From Kitasatospora kifunensis (GTDB lineage Bacteria; Actinomycetota; Actinomycetes; Streptomycetales; Streptomycetaceae): a DNA stretch of 64,000 bases. Shown here one piece after another: positions 42,169 to 50,360 of this stretch. Both the position numbers and the translations under genes were made by a program. The notes under the pieces are model-generated. The model had not been told where the DNA came from. It searched no databases and saw only the letters and a list, made by a program, of their open reading frames with translations. How positions within the stretch are numbered: the stretch's first letter is position 1; every line of letters begins with the position of its first letter. The DNA is taken from positions 4,898,001-4,962,000 of the forward strand of contig NZ_JACHJV010000001.1 of the NCBI RefSeq assembly GCF_014203855.1. The letters are read 5' to 3'.

Positions 42169-43107
42169 ATGGGATTCCTCACCAGGTTGCCGATCATCGG
42201 CCCGCTCGTCGCTGCCGTGCTGCGCAGCCGCCCGTACCGCGTCTACGAGCACTTCAGCGCGGCCAAGGGCAACCGGTTGGCCGGGGCCGTCACCTTCTTC
42301 GGCTTCCTGGCGCTCTTCCCGCTGCTCACCGTGGCACTGGCGATCGCGGTCGCCACCTTGACGCCGACCCGGGTGGAGACCCTCAAGGACAAGATCGCCG
42401 AACAGGTCCCGGGTCTGGCGAACTCGCTCGGTCTGGACTCGCTGGTCGCCAACGCCGCCACCGTCGGTGCCCTCAGCGGGGTGGTGCTGCTGATCTCCGG
42501 GCTCGGCTGGGTGAACACCATGCGCGGCGCGATCCGGGACATCTGGCAGCTGCCCGAGGAGGACGGCAACCTGGTGCTGCGCAAGGCCTGGGACTGCCTG
42601 GTGCTGGCCGGCCTCGGCGTGGTCTCGGTGGTCTCGCTGGGCGCCTCCGCGGTGACCACCCAGCTGGCCGGGCGGCTGGCCAGCGGCCTCGGCCTCTCCG
42701 GCCAGGGACCGGCGCACTACCTGCTGGCGCTGGCGGGCTTCGTCATCGCGGTCGGCGCCGACCTGCTGCTCTTCCTGTACCTGCTGGCGCCGTTCCCGCG
42801 GATCGGCGGCCAGCACCGCCGCGACCTGCTGACCGCGGCGCTGATCGCGGCGGTCGGCTTCGAACTGCTCAAGCTGCTGCTCTCCTCCTACCTGGGCTCG
42901 GTGGCGGGCAAGAGCCTGTACGGCGCCTTCGGCGTCCCGGTCGCGCTGCTGCTCTGGATCAACTTCGTCAGCAGACTGCTGATGTACTGCGTCTCCTGGA
43001 CCGCGCTGGCCGACCCGGAGGGCGCGCGGGCCCGCGCCCGCGCCAGCGCGGACGCCGCCTACCGCGCGGCCGGTGAGCTGGGCGGCGGGGCGCCCGCGCG
43101 GGGGTAG
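42169..43107 (+). CDS. YihY/BrkB family inner membrane protein
   Basis: Protein of 312 residues with six hydrophobic helices of the YihY/virulence factor BrkB family (once misassigned as RNase BN). Typical segments are 'HFSAAKGNRLAGAVTFFGF', 'LFPLLTVALAIAVATL', 'GLGWVNTMRGAIRDIW' and 'YGAFGVPVALLLWINFVSR'. Transport or export roles have been proposed but the substrate is unknown. ATG 42169 lacks a good ribosome site. It converges with the DD-carboxypeptidase gene with only 25 bp between the stops. Confidence 0.88.
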   Translation: MGFLTRLPIIGPLVAAVLRSRPYRVYEHFSAAKGNRLAGAVTFFGFLALFPLLTVALAIAVATLTPTRVETLKDKIAEQVPGLANSLGLDSLVANAATVGALSGVVLLISGLGWVNTMRGAIRDIWQLPEEDGNLVLRKAWDCLVLAGLGVVSVVSLGASAVTTQLAGRLASGLGLSGQGPAHYLLALAGFVIAVGADLLLFLYLLAPFPRIGGQHRRDLLTAALIAAVGFELLKLLLSSYLGSVAGKSLYGAFGVPVALLLWINFVSRLLMYCVSWTALADPEGARARARASADAAYRAAGELGGGAPARG

Positions 43108-43132
43108 CGCGGGCGCTGCCGCCGGACAGGGC

Positions 43133-44446
43133 CTAGCGGCGAGGCAGGGCGGTGGCGCCGCCGGTGTCCTCGGGCGCGTCGGGTGCCTCAGCGGGCTCGG
43201 ACAGCGCGGGAAGCCCCGTCGAGGTGGTGGCGAGCAGCCCGCGCTGCCGTCGGCGCAGCAGCCACAGGCTTGCCGCCGCGCAGAGCGAGAGCGTGCCGGC
43301 CACCGTCCAGGTCTCGGGGCCCAGCAGGCTCGGGCGGCGCCCCGGCCCGGCCAGCCCGCCACGCCCTGTGGCCTTGGCGGGCGCCGGGGCGGCGGCGAGT
43401 GGGCTGGCCGCCGAGCCCGGGGCCGTCCCGTCCGGCTGCTTCGGGGTGACCAGCTTGCCGACCGGCGTCACGTGGTCGGCCGCCCCGAAGCCCCAGTCCA
43501 GCAGGGCGGCGGTCTCGTCGTAGACCTGCATATAGGTGTCGGGGTGCATGACCGCGACCAGCAGCGTGCGCCCGCCGTGCTGGGCCGCCCCGACGAAGGT
43601 GCTGCCCGCGTTGGTGGTGTAGCCGTTCTTGACGCCGATCAGTCCCGGGTACTTGCCGAGCAGCCGGTCGGTGTTCACGATGCCGAAGGTGGCGCGCTGG
43701 CCGGTGCGGCTGTCCACCGCCCCGGGGAACTGGGCGTTCTTGGTGGCGCAGTAGGAGCGGAAGTCCGGGTTGCGAAGCCCCTCGCGGGCGAAGAGCGTCA
43801 GGTCGTAGGCCGAGGTGAGCTGCCCGTCCTCGTCGTAGCCGTCCGGCGAGATGACGTGGGTGTCGGCGGCGCCCAGTTCGACGGCCCGCCGCTGCATCTG
43901 ACGGACCGTCTCCTCGATGCCGCCGTTCATGTGGGCCAGCACGTGGACCGCGTCGTTGCCCGAGCTGAGGAAGACACCGCGCCACAGGTCCTCGACCCGG
44001 TAGTCCAGGTCCTCCTTGATGCCGACCAGGCTGCTGCCGGCCCCCATCCCCTTCAGCTCCTCCGGGGTGACCGTGTGCATGGTCCGGCGGTCGAACTTGG
44101 GCAGCACGGTGTCGGCGAAGAGCATCTTCAGCGTGCTGGCGGGTGGTAGTCGCAGGTGCGGGTTGTAGGCGGCCAGCACGTTGCCGGTGTCGGCGTCGGC
44201 CACCAGCCAGGACATCGCGGTCAGGTCCGTCGGCAGCTTGGGCGCCCCCGGCTCCGGCGACACCTGGACCCCGGACTGGCCGAGCCGCTCGCCGCCGACC
44301 GCGGAGGGCGGCGGCGGATCACCGGGAGCCAGGGCGGCGGCGCCGGGCGCGGTGGCCAGCACCAGCGCGGTGGCCAGCGCGGCGGCTCGACGGCCGGGGC
44401 GGGAGAGCAGACTGGTGCGACACGTCAGGTAAGCATCCAAATGCAC
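43133..44446 (-). CDS. D-alanyl-D-alanine carboxypeptidase (S11), membrane-anchored
   Basis: Penicillin-binding DD-carboxypeptidase of 437 residues trimming peptidoglycan stem peptides outside the cell. A signal peptide (residues about 1-38) precedes the S11 domain. The nucleophile motif S-x-x-K is 'STLK' (104-107) and S-x-N is 'SGN' (162-164). The third motif reads K-N-G (273-275) rather than the usual K-T-G. A Pro/Ala-rich linker leads to a C-terminal membrane helix and a short cytoplasmic tail. GTG 44446 is the best start; the long frame continuing upstream is noise. It is divergent from the SCO4848-type gene, as in S. coelicolor (SCO4847/4848). Confidence 0.9.
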   Translation of the reverse strand: MHLDAYLTCRTSLLSRPGRRAAALATALVLATAPGAAALAPGDPPPPSAVGGERLGQSGVQVSPEPGAPKLPTDLTAMSWLVADADTGNVLAAYNPHLRLPPASTLKMLFADTVLPKFDRRTMHTVTPEELKGMGAGSSLVGIKEDLDYRVEDLWRGVFLSSGNDAVHVLAHMNGGIEETVRQMQRRAVELGAADTHVISPDGYDEDGQLTSAYDLTLFAREGLRNPDFRSYCATKNAQFPGAVDSRTGQRATFGIVNTDRLLGKYPGLIGVKNGYTTNAGSTFVGAAQHGGRTLLVAVMHPDTYMQVYDETAALLDWGFGAADHVTPVGKLVTPKQPDGTAPGSAASPLAAAPAPAKATGRGGLAGPGRRPSLLGPETWTVAGTLSLCAAASLWLLRRRQRGLLATTSTGLPALSEPAEAPDAPEDTGGATALPRR

Positions 44447-44588
44447 TCGGTGTCCGTACCCAGTCCACCGCCCACCCTGCCCGGGCCGTCGCCCGCGTCC
44501 CCTGGAAGGGGGACCGCCGTCTGGGCCGATCGGCTCTCTGCCCATACTGGAAAGCCAGCTCCGCCTGCACCGCGAAGGACCGCCCGCC

Positions 44589-44840
44589 ATGAAGCTCAGC
44601 CGTCGTACCTCCTGGTTCCTCGCCGCCTTCGGCGTCTGGTCCGTGATCATCTGGACGACTTTCGTCAAAAACCTCTGGCAGGACTCCGCCCACCAGGCCT
44701 TCACCAACGGCGACCACAGCCACCCCACCGCCTTCTTCTGGATCCACCTGGCGCTGGCCGTGACCTCGTTCGTGCTCGGTGTTCTGGTGGGGCTGGTGGG
44801 TCTGCGCGGACTGCGCGGGGGCGCGGCGGAAAACCGTTGA
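44589..44840 (+). CDS. SCO4848-type small membrane protein
   Basis: Protein of 83 residues with two membrane helices ('TSWFLAAFGVWSVIIWTTF' and 'FFWIHLALAVTSFVLGVLVG'). It matches the small family named after SCO4848, always beside the DD-carboxypeptidase gene. The function is unknown; the divergent pairing hints at an envelope role. ATG 44589 is preceded by a weak GAAGGA at about 44574. A hairpin follows the gene. Confidence 0.82.
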   Translation: MKLSRRTSWFLAAFGVWSVIIWTTFVKNLWQDSAHQAFTNGDHSHPTAFFWIHLALAVTSFVLGVLVGLVGLRGLRGGAAENR

Positions 44841-44861
44841 CCGGACGGCCGCGCCCCTGAC

Positions 44862-44912
44862 AGAGTCCCCCTCGTTCGACCAGCCGTCGAACTTCTCTTC
44901 GAGGGGGACTCT
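44862..44912 (+). promoter_or_regulatory. Two-tier hairpin covering the ribosome site of the next gene
   Basis: AGAGTCCCCCTCG (44862-44874) pairs with CGAGGGGGACTCT (44900-44912), and inside it TTCGAC pairs with GTCGAA (44875-44891). It may terminate the SCO4848-type gene, but its right arm contains GAGGGG, the only ribosome site for the TTG start at 44918. Confidence 0.6.
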
Positions 44913-44917
44913 TCTTC

Positions 44918-46585
44918 TTGCGTACTTCGCGCCTGCTCGCCGCCGGTGGCATCCTCACCATGGCCGTCGGCCTCGCCAGCGCTCCGAACGCCGTCGCCGA
45001 CGCCGGACTCTCGTTCAGCAACCCGCGTGTCTCGCCCGCCCCGGCGCTCGCCCCCGGCGGTACCCCGACCCAGGACTGCGCCCCCGACGGCACCCCGGGC
45101 TGGATCGGCCGGAGCATCACCCCGCCCACCCTGAGCGCCGACGTCCAGGTCCCGGCGGGCGTCAGCACCCTGCCGGACATCGCGGTCCGCGACACCACCA
45201 CCGAGCCGTCCACCCAGGTCCTGCGGGCCACCGGCCTCGCCGTGCAGAACGGCACCGTGAGCGACCAGGTGCCGGGGCTGCAGGACGGGCACAGCTACGT
45301 CTGGCACGCGTACGCGAACGCCGACGGAGCGGACACCTCGACGCCCGAGTGCCACTTCCGGGTCGACCTGACGCCGCCGACGGTGTCGGTGAACTCGACG
45401 GACTTCCCGGTGCTGGGCTCGGGGCAGACCCCGACGAAGTTCGCCGGTCAGCCGGGCACGTTCACCTTCACTGCCGCCGACCCGGTGCCCGCGGGCGGTG
45501 CGGCCTCGGGCGTGGCCTGCCTCCAGTACGCGCTCTCCCCGGCCCAGTTGGGCATCTTCACCGGTTGCGGCGGCGCCAACAGCGTGGTGCCCGACGCCAG
45601 CGGGAAGGCGAGCGTGCAGCTGACGCCCGCGGACTGGGGCAGTAACACGCTGCTCGTCGAGGCGGTCGACAACGCCGGCAACGTCTCGCAGCCGTTCTCG
45701 TACAACTTCTACGCGCCGAGCAGCCCGCCGCCGGCCGTCCCGGGCGACGTCGACAACGACGGCGTGCCCGACATCGTGGTGGCCGACAGTGCGGGCAACC
45801 TCCAGGTGATCAACGGCAGCAGCGGCAGCAGCACGCCGCGCGAGACCTTCCCCGCGGCCGATGCGCCCGGCGGCTCGGGGAGCTGGACCGGCATCCAGAT
45901 CGCCCACCGGGGCTGGCTGCCGAACACCGCGACCGCCGACACGGTCTTCGCGCACGACCCGAAGAACCCCGGTGCCCTCTACGCGTACCGCAACCAGGGG
46001 TCGCTGCAACTCGGGGGGCAGAACTCCACGCTGGTCAGCCGGCCGACGACCTGCCAGGACGTCACCGGAGCGGTCGTCAGCTGCCCGGCGGGCTACGGCT
46101 TGGACTGGTCCGGGGTGACACAGCTCGTCGCGCTCGGCTCCACCGACCCCGGCCGTCCGGACGACCCCTCGCTGCTCACCGTCGAGGGCGGCAACCTGTG
46201 GCTCTTCGCGGGCGTCAACTTCCGGGGCTTCACCGTCGCCCGGCAGCTGACCACCGCGGGCAACTGGAACGGCTACGACCTGGTCGCGCCCGGTGCCGAC
46301 GCGCAGGGCAACCTGGCGCTCTGGGCCCGCGACCGCGCCACCGGCGACCTGCACGCCTACCCGCTGCCGAAGAAGGCCGACGGCACCTTCGACTTCTCCG
46401 CCCTGGCCGACTCCACCGCCCACGTGGTGGCGAGCGGCTTCACCACCGCCGCCTACCCCACCCTGGGCAGCTCCGGTGACCTGGACGGCGACGGTGCGCC
46501 CGACCTGTGGGCGGTCACCGGCGACGGGCACCTGGACGTCTTCAGCGGCTGGAGTGCGCCGTACGACTTCGGCGCGCTGAAGTAG
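44918..46585 (+). CDS. Secreted protein with FG-GAP/VCBS-like repeats
   Basis: Exported protein of 555 residues. A Sec signal peptide ends near 'NAVADA' (residues 24-29). An Ig-like or fibronectin-like region follows (about 110-265). The C-terminal half has FG-GAP/VCBS-type calcium-binding loops: 'DVDNDGVPDIVVADSAG' near 272-288 and 'DLDGDGAPDLWAVTGDG' near 523-539, suggesting a beta-propeller. Such proteins bind surfaces or ligands; no enzyme motif is visible. TTG 44918 is chosen because it gives a complete signal peptide; ATG 44960 would remove its basic start. Its ribosome site lies in a hairpin. The gene converges with sdhB. Confidence 0.78.
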   Translation: MRTSRLLAAGGILTMAVGLASAPNAVADAGLSFSNPRVSPAPALAPGGTPTQDCAPDGTPGWIGRSITPPTLSADVQVPAGVSTLPDIAVRDTTTEPSTQVLRATGLAVQNGTVSDQVPGLQDGHSYVWHAYANADGADTSTPECHFRVDLTPPTVSVNSTDFPVLGSGQTPTKFAGQPGTFTFTAADPVPAGGAASGVACLQYALSPAQLGIFTGCGGANSVVPDASGKASVQLTPADWGSNTLLVEAVDNAGNVSQPFSYNFYAPSSPPPAVPGDVDNDGVPDIVVADSAGNLQVINGSSGSSTPRETFPAADAPGGSGSWTGIQIAHRGWLPNTATADTVFAHDPKNPGALYAYRNQGSLQLGGQNSTLVSRPTTCQDVTGAVVSCPAGYGLDWSGVTQLVALGSTDPGRPDDPSLLTVEGGNLWLFAGVNFRGFTVARQLTTAGNWNGYDLVAPGADAQGNLALWARDRATGDLHAYPLPKKADGTFDFSALADSTAHVVASGFTTAAYPTLGSSGDLDGDGAPDLWAVTGDGHLDVFSGWSAPYDFGALK

Positions 46586-46597
46586 GACCGACCAGCA

Positions 46598-46642
46598 ACG
46601 GCGAGGGCCCCGTCCGGATCGTCCGGACGGGGCCCTCGCCGT
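46598..46642. terminator. Bidirectional terminator, 21-bp perfect stem
   Basis: 46598-46618 pairs exactly with 46622-46642 around TCG, between the secreted-protein gene (+) and sdhB (-). Confidence 0.9.
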
Positions 46643-46659
46643 ACAGGCTCGACGCGAGG

Positions 46660-47454
46660 TCAGAAGCGGCGCGTCACCAGGGCGCGCTTGACTTCCTGGA
46701 TCGCCTTGGTGACCTCGATGCCACGCGGGCAGGCCTCCGAGCAGTTGAAGGTGGTGCGGCAACGCCACACGCCCTCACGGTCGTTGAGGATCTCCAGGCG
46801 CTGCTCGGCACCCTCGTCACGCGAGTCGAAGATGAAGCGGTGCGCGTTGACGATGGCGGCCGGGCCGAAGTACTGGCCGTCGTTCCAGAAGACCGGGCAG
46901 GACGAGGTGCACGCGGCGCACAGGATGCACTTGGTGGTGTCGTCGAAGCGCTCGCGGTCCTCGGCGGACTGCAGGCGCTCGCGGGTCGGCTCGTTCCCGT
47001 TGGTGATCAGGAACGGCATGACGTCCTTGTACGCCTGGAAGAACGGGTCCATGTCGACCACCAGGTCCTTGAGGACCGCGAGGCCCTTGATGGCCTCGAT
47101 GGTGATCGGCTTCATGCCGCCCTTGCCGTCCGGCTCGGTGACGTCCTTCAGCAGGGTCTTGCAGGCCAGCCGGTTACGGCCGTTGATCCGCATGGCGTCC
47201 GACCCGCAGATGCCGTGCGCGCAGGAGCGACGGTAGGTGAGGGTGCCGTCCTGCTCCCACTTGACCTTGTTGAGGGCGTCCAGGACGCGCTCCTTGGGGT
47301 CCATGGTGAGCTGGTAGTCCACCCACACCGGGTCCGGGTGCTCCTCCGGGTTGAACCGGCGGATCCGCAGGGTGAAGTTGATCATCTGCACGCCGCCGGC
47401 CTCGGCCGCGTCCAGCGCCGCCGAGTGCGGTGCGTCGATCGTGGGGGCGCTCAT
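46660..47454 (-). CDS. sdhB: Succinate dehydrogenase iron-sulfur subunit
   Basis: Iron-sulfur protein of 264 residues passing electrons from SdhA to the membrane anchor. The 2Fe-2S site is in 'RRSCAHGICGSDAM'. The two C-terminal clusters use 'CILCAACTSSCPVFW' and 'CRTTFNCSEACPRGI'. ATG 47454 overlaps the sdhA stop by one base. It is last in the sdhCDAB operon and is followed by a strong hairpin. Confidence 0.97.
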   Translation of the reverse strand: MSAPTIDAPHSAALDAAEAGGVQMINFTLRIRRFNPEEHPDPVWVDYQLTMDPKERVLDALNKVKWEQDGTLTYRRSCAHGICGSDAMRINGRNRLACKTLLKDVTEPDGKGGMKPITIEAIKGLAVLKDLVVDMDPFFQAYKDVMPFLITNGNEPTRERLQSAEDRERFDDTTKCILCAACTSSCPVFWNDGQYFGPAAIVNAHRFIFDSRDEGAEQRLEILNDREGVWRCRTTFNCSEACPRGIEVTKAIQEVKRALVTRRF

Positions 47455-49196
47455 CAGTACTTACGCTCCATCGGCTGGTAGCGGGTCGTGACAACCGGCT
47501 TGTAGTCAAGGCGGATCGAGGTGGTGCCGTCCTCGGCGACCTCCTGGTACGCCATGGTGTGCTGCATGAACTTCACGTCGTCACGGGTCGGGAAGTCCTC
47601 GCGGAAGTGGCCGCCGCGCGACTCCTCGCGGGCGAGCGCGGAGACGACCAGGACCTCGGCCAGGTCGAGCAGGTTGCCCAGCTCGACGGCCTCCAGCAGG
47701 TCCGTGTTGTAGCGGAAGCCCTTGTCCTGGATCGCCACGTGCTTGTAGCGCTCGCGCAGCCCGGCGATGTCCTCGCGGGCCTGCTTCAGGGTGGCGCCGG
47801 TGCGGTAGACCATGGCGTTGACGTCCATGGTCTCCTGCAGCTCCTTGCGGATCTGCGCCACGGACTCGGTGCCGGTGGACTCGCGCAGGCCGTCGACCAG
47901 CGCCTGCACCTTCTCGGCCGGGTTGGCGGGCAGCTCGACGAACTCGTGCTTGCTCGCGTAGTCGGCGGCCGCGACACCGGCCCGCTTGCCGAACACGTTG
48001 ATGTCCAGCAGCGAGTTGGTGCCCAGGCGGTTGGCGCCGTGCACGGAGACGCAGGCGACCTCGCCGGCCGCGTACAGGCCCGGGACGACGTCGGTGTTGT
48101 TGCGCAGCACCTCACCCTCGACGTTGGTCGGGATGCCGCCCATCGCGTAGTGCGCGGTGGGCTGGATCGGGATCGGGTCCGTGTAGGGCTCGATGCCGAG
48201 GTAGGTGCGGGCGAACTCGGTGATGTCCGGGAGCTTGGCGTCCAGCTGCTCCGGCGGAAGGTGCGTCAGGTCCAGGTAGACGTGGTCGCCCTCGGGGCCG
48301 CAGCCGCGACCCTCGCGGATCTCGGTGTAGATCGCGCGCGAGCAGACGTCACGGGACGCGAGGTCCTTCATGACCGGGGCGTAGCGCTCCATGAAGCGCT
48401 CGCCGTCCTTGTTGCGCAGGATGCCGCCCTCGCCGCGGGCGCCCTCGGTGAGCAGGATGCCCATCCGCCAGATGCCCGTCGGGTGGAACTGGAAGAACTC
48501 CATGTCCTCCAGCGGCAGGCCGCGGCGGTAGACCAGCGCCTGGCCGTCACCGGTGAGGGTGTGGGCGTTGGAGGTCACCTTGAAGAACTTGCCGGTGCCG
48601 CCGGAGGCGAAGACCACGGCCTTGGCCTGGAAGACGTGGATCTCGCCGGTGGCCAGCTCGTAGGCGACGACGCCGGAGGTCTTGCCGTCGTTGATCAGCA
48701 GGTCGAGGACGTAGAACTCGTTGAAGAACTCGACACCGTGCTTGACGCAGTTCTGGAACAGCGTCTGGAGGATCATGTGACCGGTGCGGTCGGCCGCGTA
48801 GCAGGAGCGGCGCACGGCCGCCTCGCCGTGGTTGCGGGTGTGGCCGCCGAAGCGGCGCTGGTCGATCCGGCCGGCCTCGGTGCGGGAGAAGGGCAGACCC
48901 ATCTTCTCCAGGTCGAGGACGGCGTCGATGGCCTCCTTGCACATGATCTCGGCGGCGTCCTGGTCGACCAGGTAGTCACCACCCTTGACCGTGTCGAAGG
49001 TGTGCCACTCCCAGTTGTCCTCCTCGACGTTGGCCAGCGCGGCGCACATGCCGCCCTGGGCCGCGCCGGTGTGGGACCGGGTCGGGTAGAGCTTGGTCAG
49101 CACCGCGGTGCGGCTGCGCTGGGTCGACTCGATGGCCGCGCGCATGCCGGCGCCACCGGCGCCGACGATGACGGTGTCGTACTGGTGAATCTGCAT
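47454..49196 (-). CDS. sdhA: Succinate dehydrogenase flavoprotein subunit
   Basis: Catalytic flavoprotein of 580 residues oxidising succinate to fumarate. The FAD fold is 'VIVGAGGAGMRAAI' and the covalent FAD attachment is His42 in 'TRSHTGAAQGG'. 'FQFHPTGIWRMG' and 'HGANRLGTNSLLDINVFG' are family signatures. ATG 49196 (MQIHQYDT) is preferred; the frame is open further upstream into the sdhD spacer without support. It is the third gene of the operon. Confidence 0.97.
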   Translation of the reverse strand: MQIHQYDTVIVGAGGAGMRAAIESTQRSRTAVLTKLYPTRSHTGAAQGGMCAALANVEEDNWEWHTFDTVKGGDYLVDQDAAEIMCKEAIDAVLDLEKMGLPFSRTEAGRIDQRRFGGHTRNHGEAAVRRSCYAADRTGHMILQTLFQNCVKHGVEFFNEFYVLDLLINDGKTSGVVAYELATGEIHVFQAKAVVFASGGTGKFFKVTSNAHTLTGDGQALVYRRGLPLEDMEFFQFHPTGIWRMGILLTEGARGEGGILRNKDGERFMERYAPVMKDLASRDVCSRAIYTEIREGRGCGPEGDHVYLDLTHLPPEQLDAKLPDITEFARTYLGIEPYTDPIPIQPTAHYAMGGIPTNVEGEVLRNNTDVVPGLYAAGEVACVSVHGANRLGTNSLLDINVFGKRAGVAAADYASKHEFVELPANPAEKVQALVDGLRESTGTESVAQIRKELQETMDVNAMVYRTGATLKQAREDIAGLRERYKHVAIQDKGFRYNTDLLEAVELGNLLDLAEVLVVSALAREESRGGHFREDFPTRDDVKFMQHTMAYQEVAEDGTTSIRLDYKPVVTTRYQPMERKY

Positions 49197-49233
49197 GGGG
49201 GTTAGCTCGCCTCTGGGCTCTGCCGATGGCCGA

Positions 49234-49722
49234 TTAGATGTTCGGGTCGAAGGTGAAGATGACCAGGGTGCCGAGCAGCACGGTGAACACCGTGGCGGCA
49301 CCCATCAGGCCCTTCAGCCAGAGCCGCGTGGAGTCCTTCTCGGCGTAGTCATTGATCACCGTGCGCATGCCGTTGGCGCCGTGCAGCATGGCCAGCCAGA
49401 GCATCAGCAGGTCCCAGCCCTGCCAGAACGGCGAGGCCCAGCGACCGGCCACGAAGGCGAAGTTGATCTTCGACACACCGTGGTCCAGGAACAGCATGAT
49501 CAGCAGGTGACCCAGGATCAGCACGACCAGCACGACACCCGAAAGGCGCATGAAGAGCCAGGCGAGCATCTCGAAGTTGGTGCGGGTGCGCCGCGGGGTC
49601 TTCTTGGTGCGGGTACGCGGCGGCTGGATCACGAAGGCGTCGGCGGGGTTGCCGGTGCCAAGACCCTTGCCGGTGTGTGCCTGCGCGGAGGGGACCACGA
49701 GGTCGGTGGCGTCAGTCGACAT
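49234..49722 (-). CDS. sdhD: Succinate dehydrogenase membrane anchor subunit
   Basis: Anchor subunit of 162 residues with three membrane helices ('LSGVVLVVLILGHLLIMLF', 'LLMLWLAMLHGANGMRTVI', 'LMGAATVFTVLLGTLVIF'). The His residues in 'ILGHLLIML' and 'MLHGANG' are candidates for haem or quinone contact. The N-terminal 55 residues are polar and basic. It lies 6 bp after sdhC and 37 bp before sdhA, all co-transcribed. Confidence 0.93.
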   Translation of the reverse strand: MSTDATDLVVPSAQAHTGKGLGTGNPADAFVIQPPRTRTKKTPRRTRTNFEMLAWLFMRLSGVVLVVLILGHLLIMLFLDHGVSKINFAFVAGRWASPFWQGWDLLMLWLAMLHGANGMRTVINDYAEKDSTRLWLKGLMGAATVFTVLLGTLVIFTFDPNI

Positions 49723-49728
49723 GGCGCA

Positions 49729-50109
49729 TCACTTCCCGAACCAGTTGGACAGCGTGTGCTGGAGAATCGGGTAGAAAGAGCCGGCCATCAGCACGACCCA
49801 GAGGCCGACGACGCTCCACAGCATCTGCTTCTGGTACTTCGGGCCCTTCGACCAGAAGTCCACCGCGATGACCCGCAGGCCGTTCAGGGCGTGGAACAGG
49901 ATGGCGGCGGTCAGGCCGTACTCCATCAGGTTCACCAGCGGAGTCTTGTATGTGGCGATGGTCGAGTCGTACGCGTGTGGCGAGACTCGCACCAGGGCGG
50001 TGTCAAGGACGTGGACGAGAAGGAAGAAGAAGATGAGGACGCCAGTGACTCGATGAGCCACCCAGGACCACATGCCTTCGCGGCCGCGGTACAGCGTTCC
50101 AGCCGGCAC
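49729..50109 (-). CDS. sdhC: Succinate dehydrogenase cytochrome b556 subunit
   Basis: First gene of the sdhCDAB operon, 126 residues with three membrane helices. 'SWVAHRVTGVLIFFFLLVH' carries the S-x-x-H-R quinone-site signature, and 'ILFHALNGLRVI' has the expected haem-ligand His. GTG 50109 is the start, with GGAGGG upstream. The promoter lies in the 251-bp spacer shared with the divergent lipoprotein gene, which holds a 15-bp palindrome. Confidence 0.93.
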   Translation of the reverse strand: MPAGTLYRGREGMWSWVAHRVTGVLIFFFLLVHVLDTALVRVSPHAYDSTIATYKTPLVNLMEYGLTAAILFHALNGLRVIAVDFWSKGPKYQKQMLWSVVGLWVVLMAGSFYPILQHTLSNWFGK

Positions 50110-50279
50110 GGGAAACCCTCCGGAAGCGGTTGAAGGGCTCGGCCGGCGTCGGTGTCGGTCAGCCCGGCCGGGTACGGTCCACCGGCCGCGGTCATCCTAT
50201 CGACGCCGCGTCGGTAACCGCCTCCGGGGGGTTTGAGTGTGATCAATCAGGCACGGGCGGGCTAATGGGACCCCATTTG

Positions 50280-50294
50280 GTGACCCTGGGTCAC
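50280..50294. promoter_or_regulatory. 15-bp palindrome between sdhC and lipoprotein gene
   Basis: GTGACCC-T-GGGTCAC is a perfect 7+1+7 inverted repeat 66 bp before the lipoprotein ATG and 170 bp from the sdhC start. AATGGG-AC-CCCATT lies 2-3 bp beyond it (50264-50277). Both could be operators; no regulator is identified, and the spacing does not fit the CRP consensus. Confidence 0.35.
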
Positions 50295-50360
50295 AGTGTC
50301 GGCGCGGTACGGTGACGGTTCGCCGAACCGGACCGCACCACGACCGCCGCGAGGACATCC

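Noticed and set aside
43133..46768. A 1211-codon minus-strand frame extending upstream of the DD-carboxypeptidase
   Set aside because: Only the last 437 codons encode a recognisable protein; the rest is antisense to the secreted-protein and SCO4848-type genes.
50280..50294. CRP/GlxR-type site before sdhC
   Set aside because: GTGA and TCAC halves are separated by 7 nt rather than the 6 nt of the CRP consensus.
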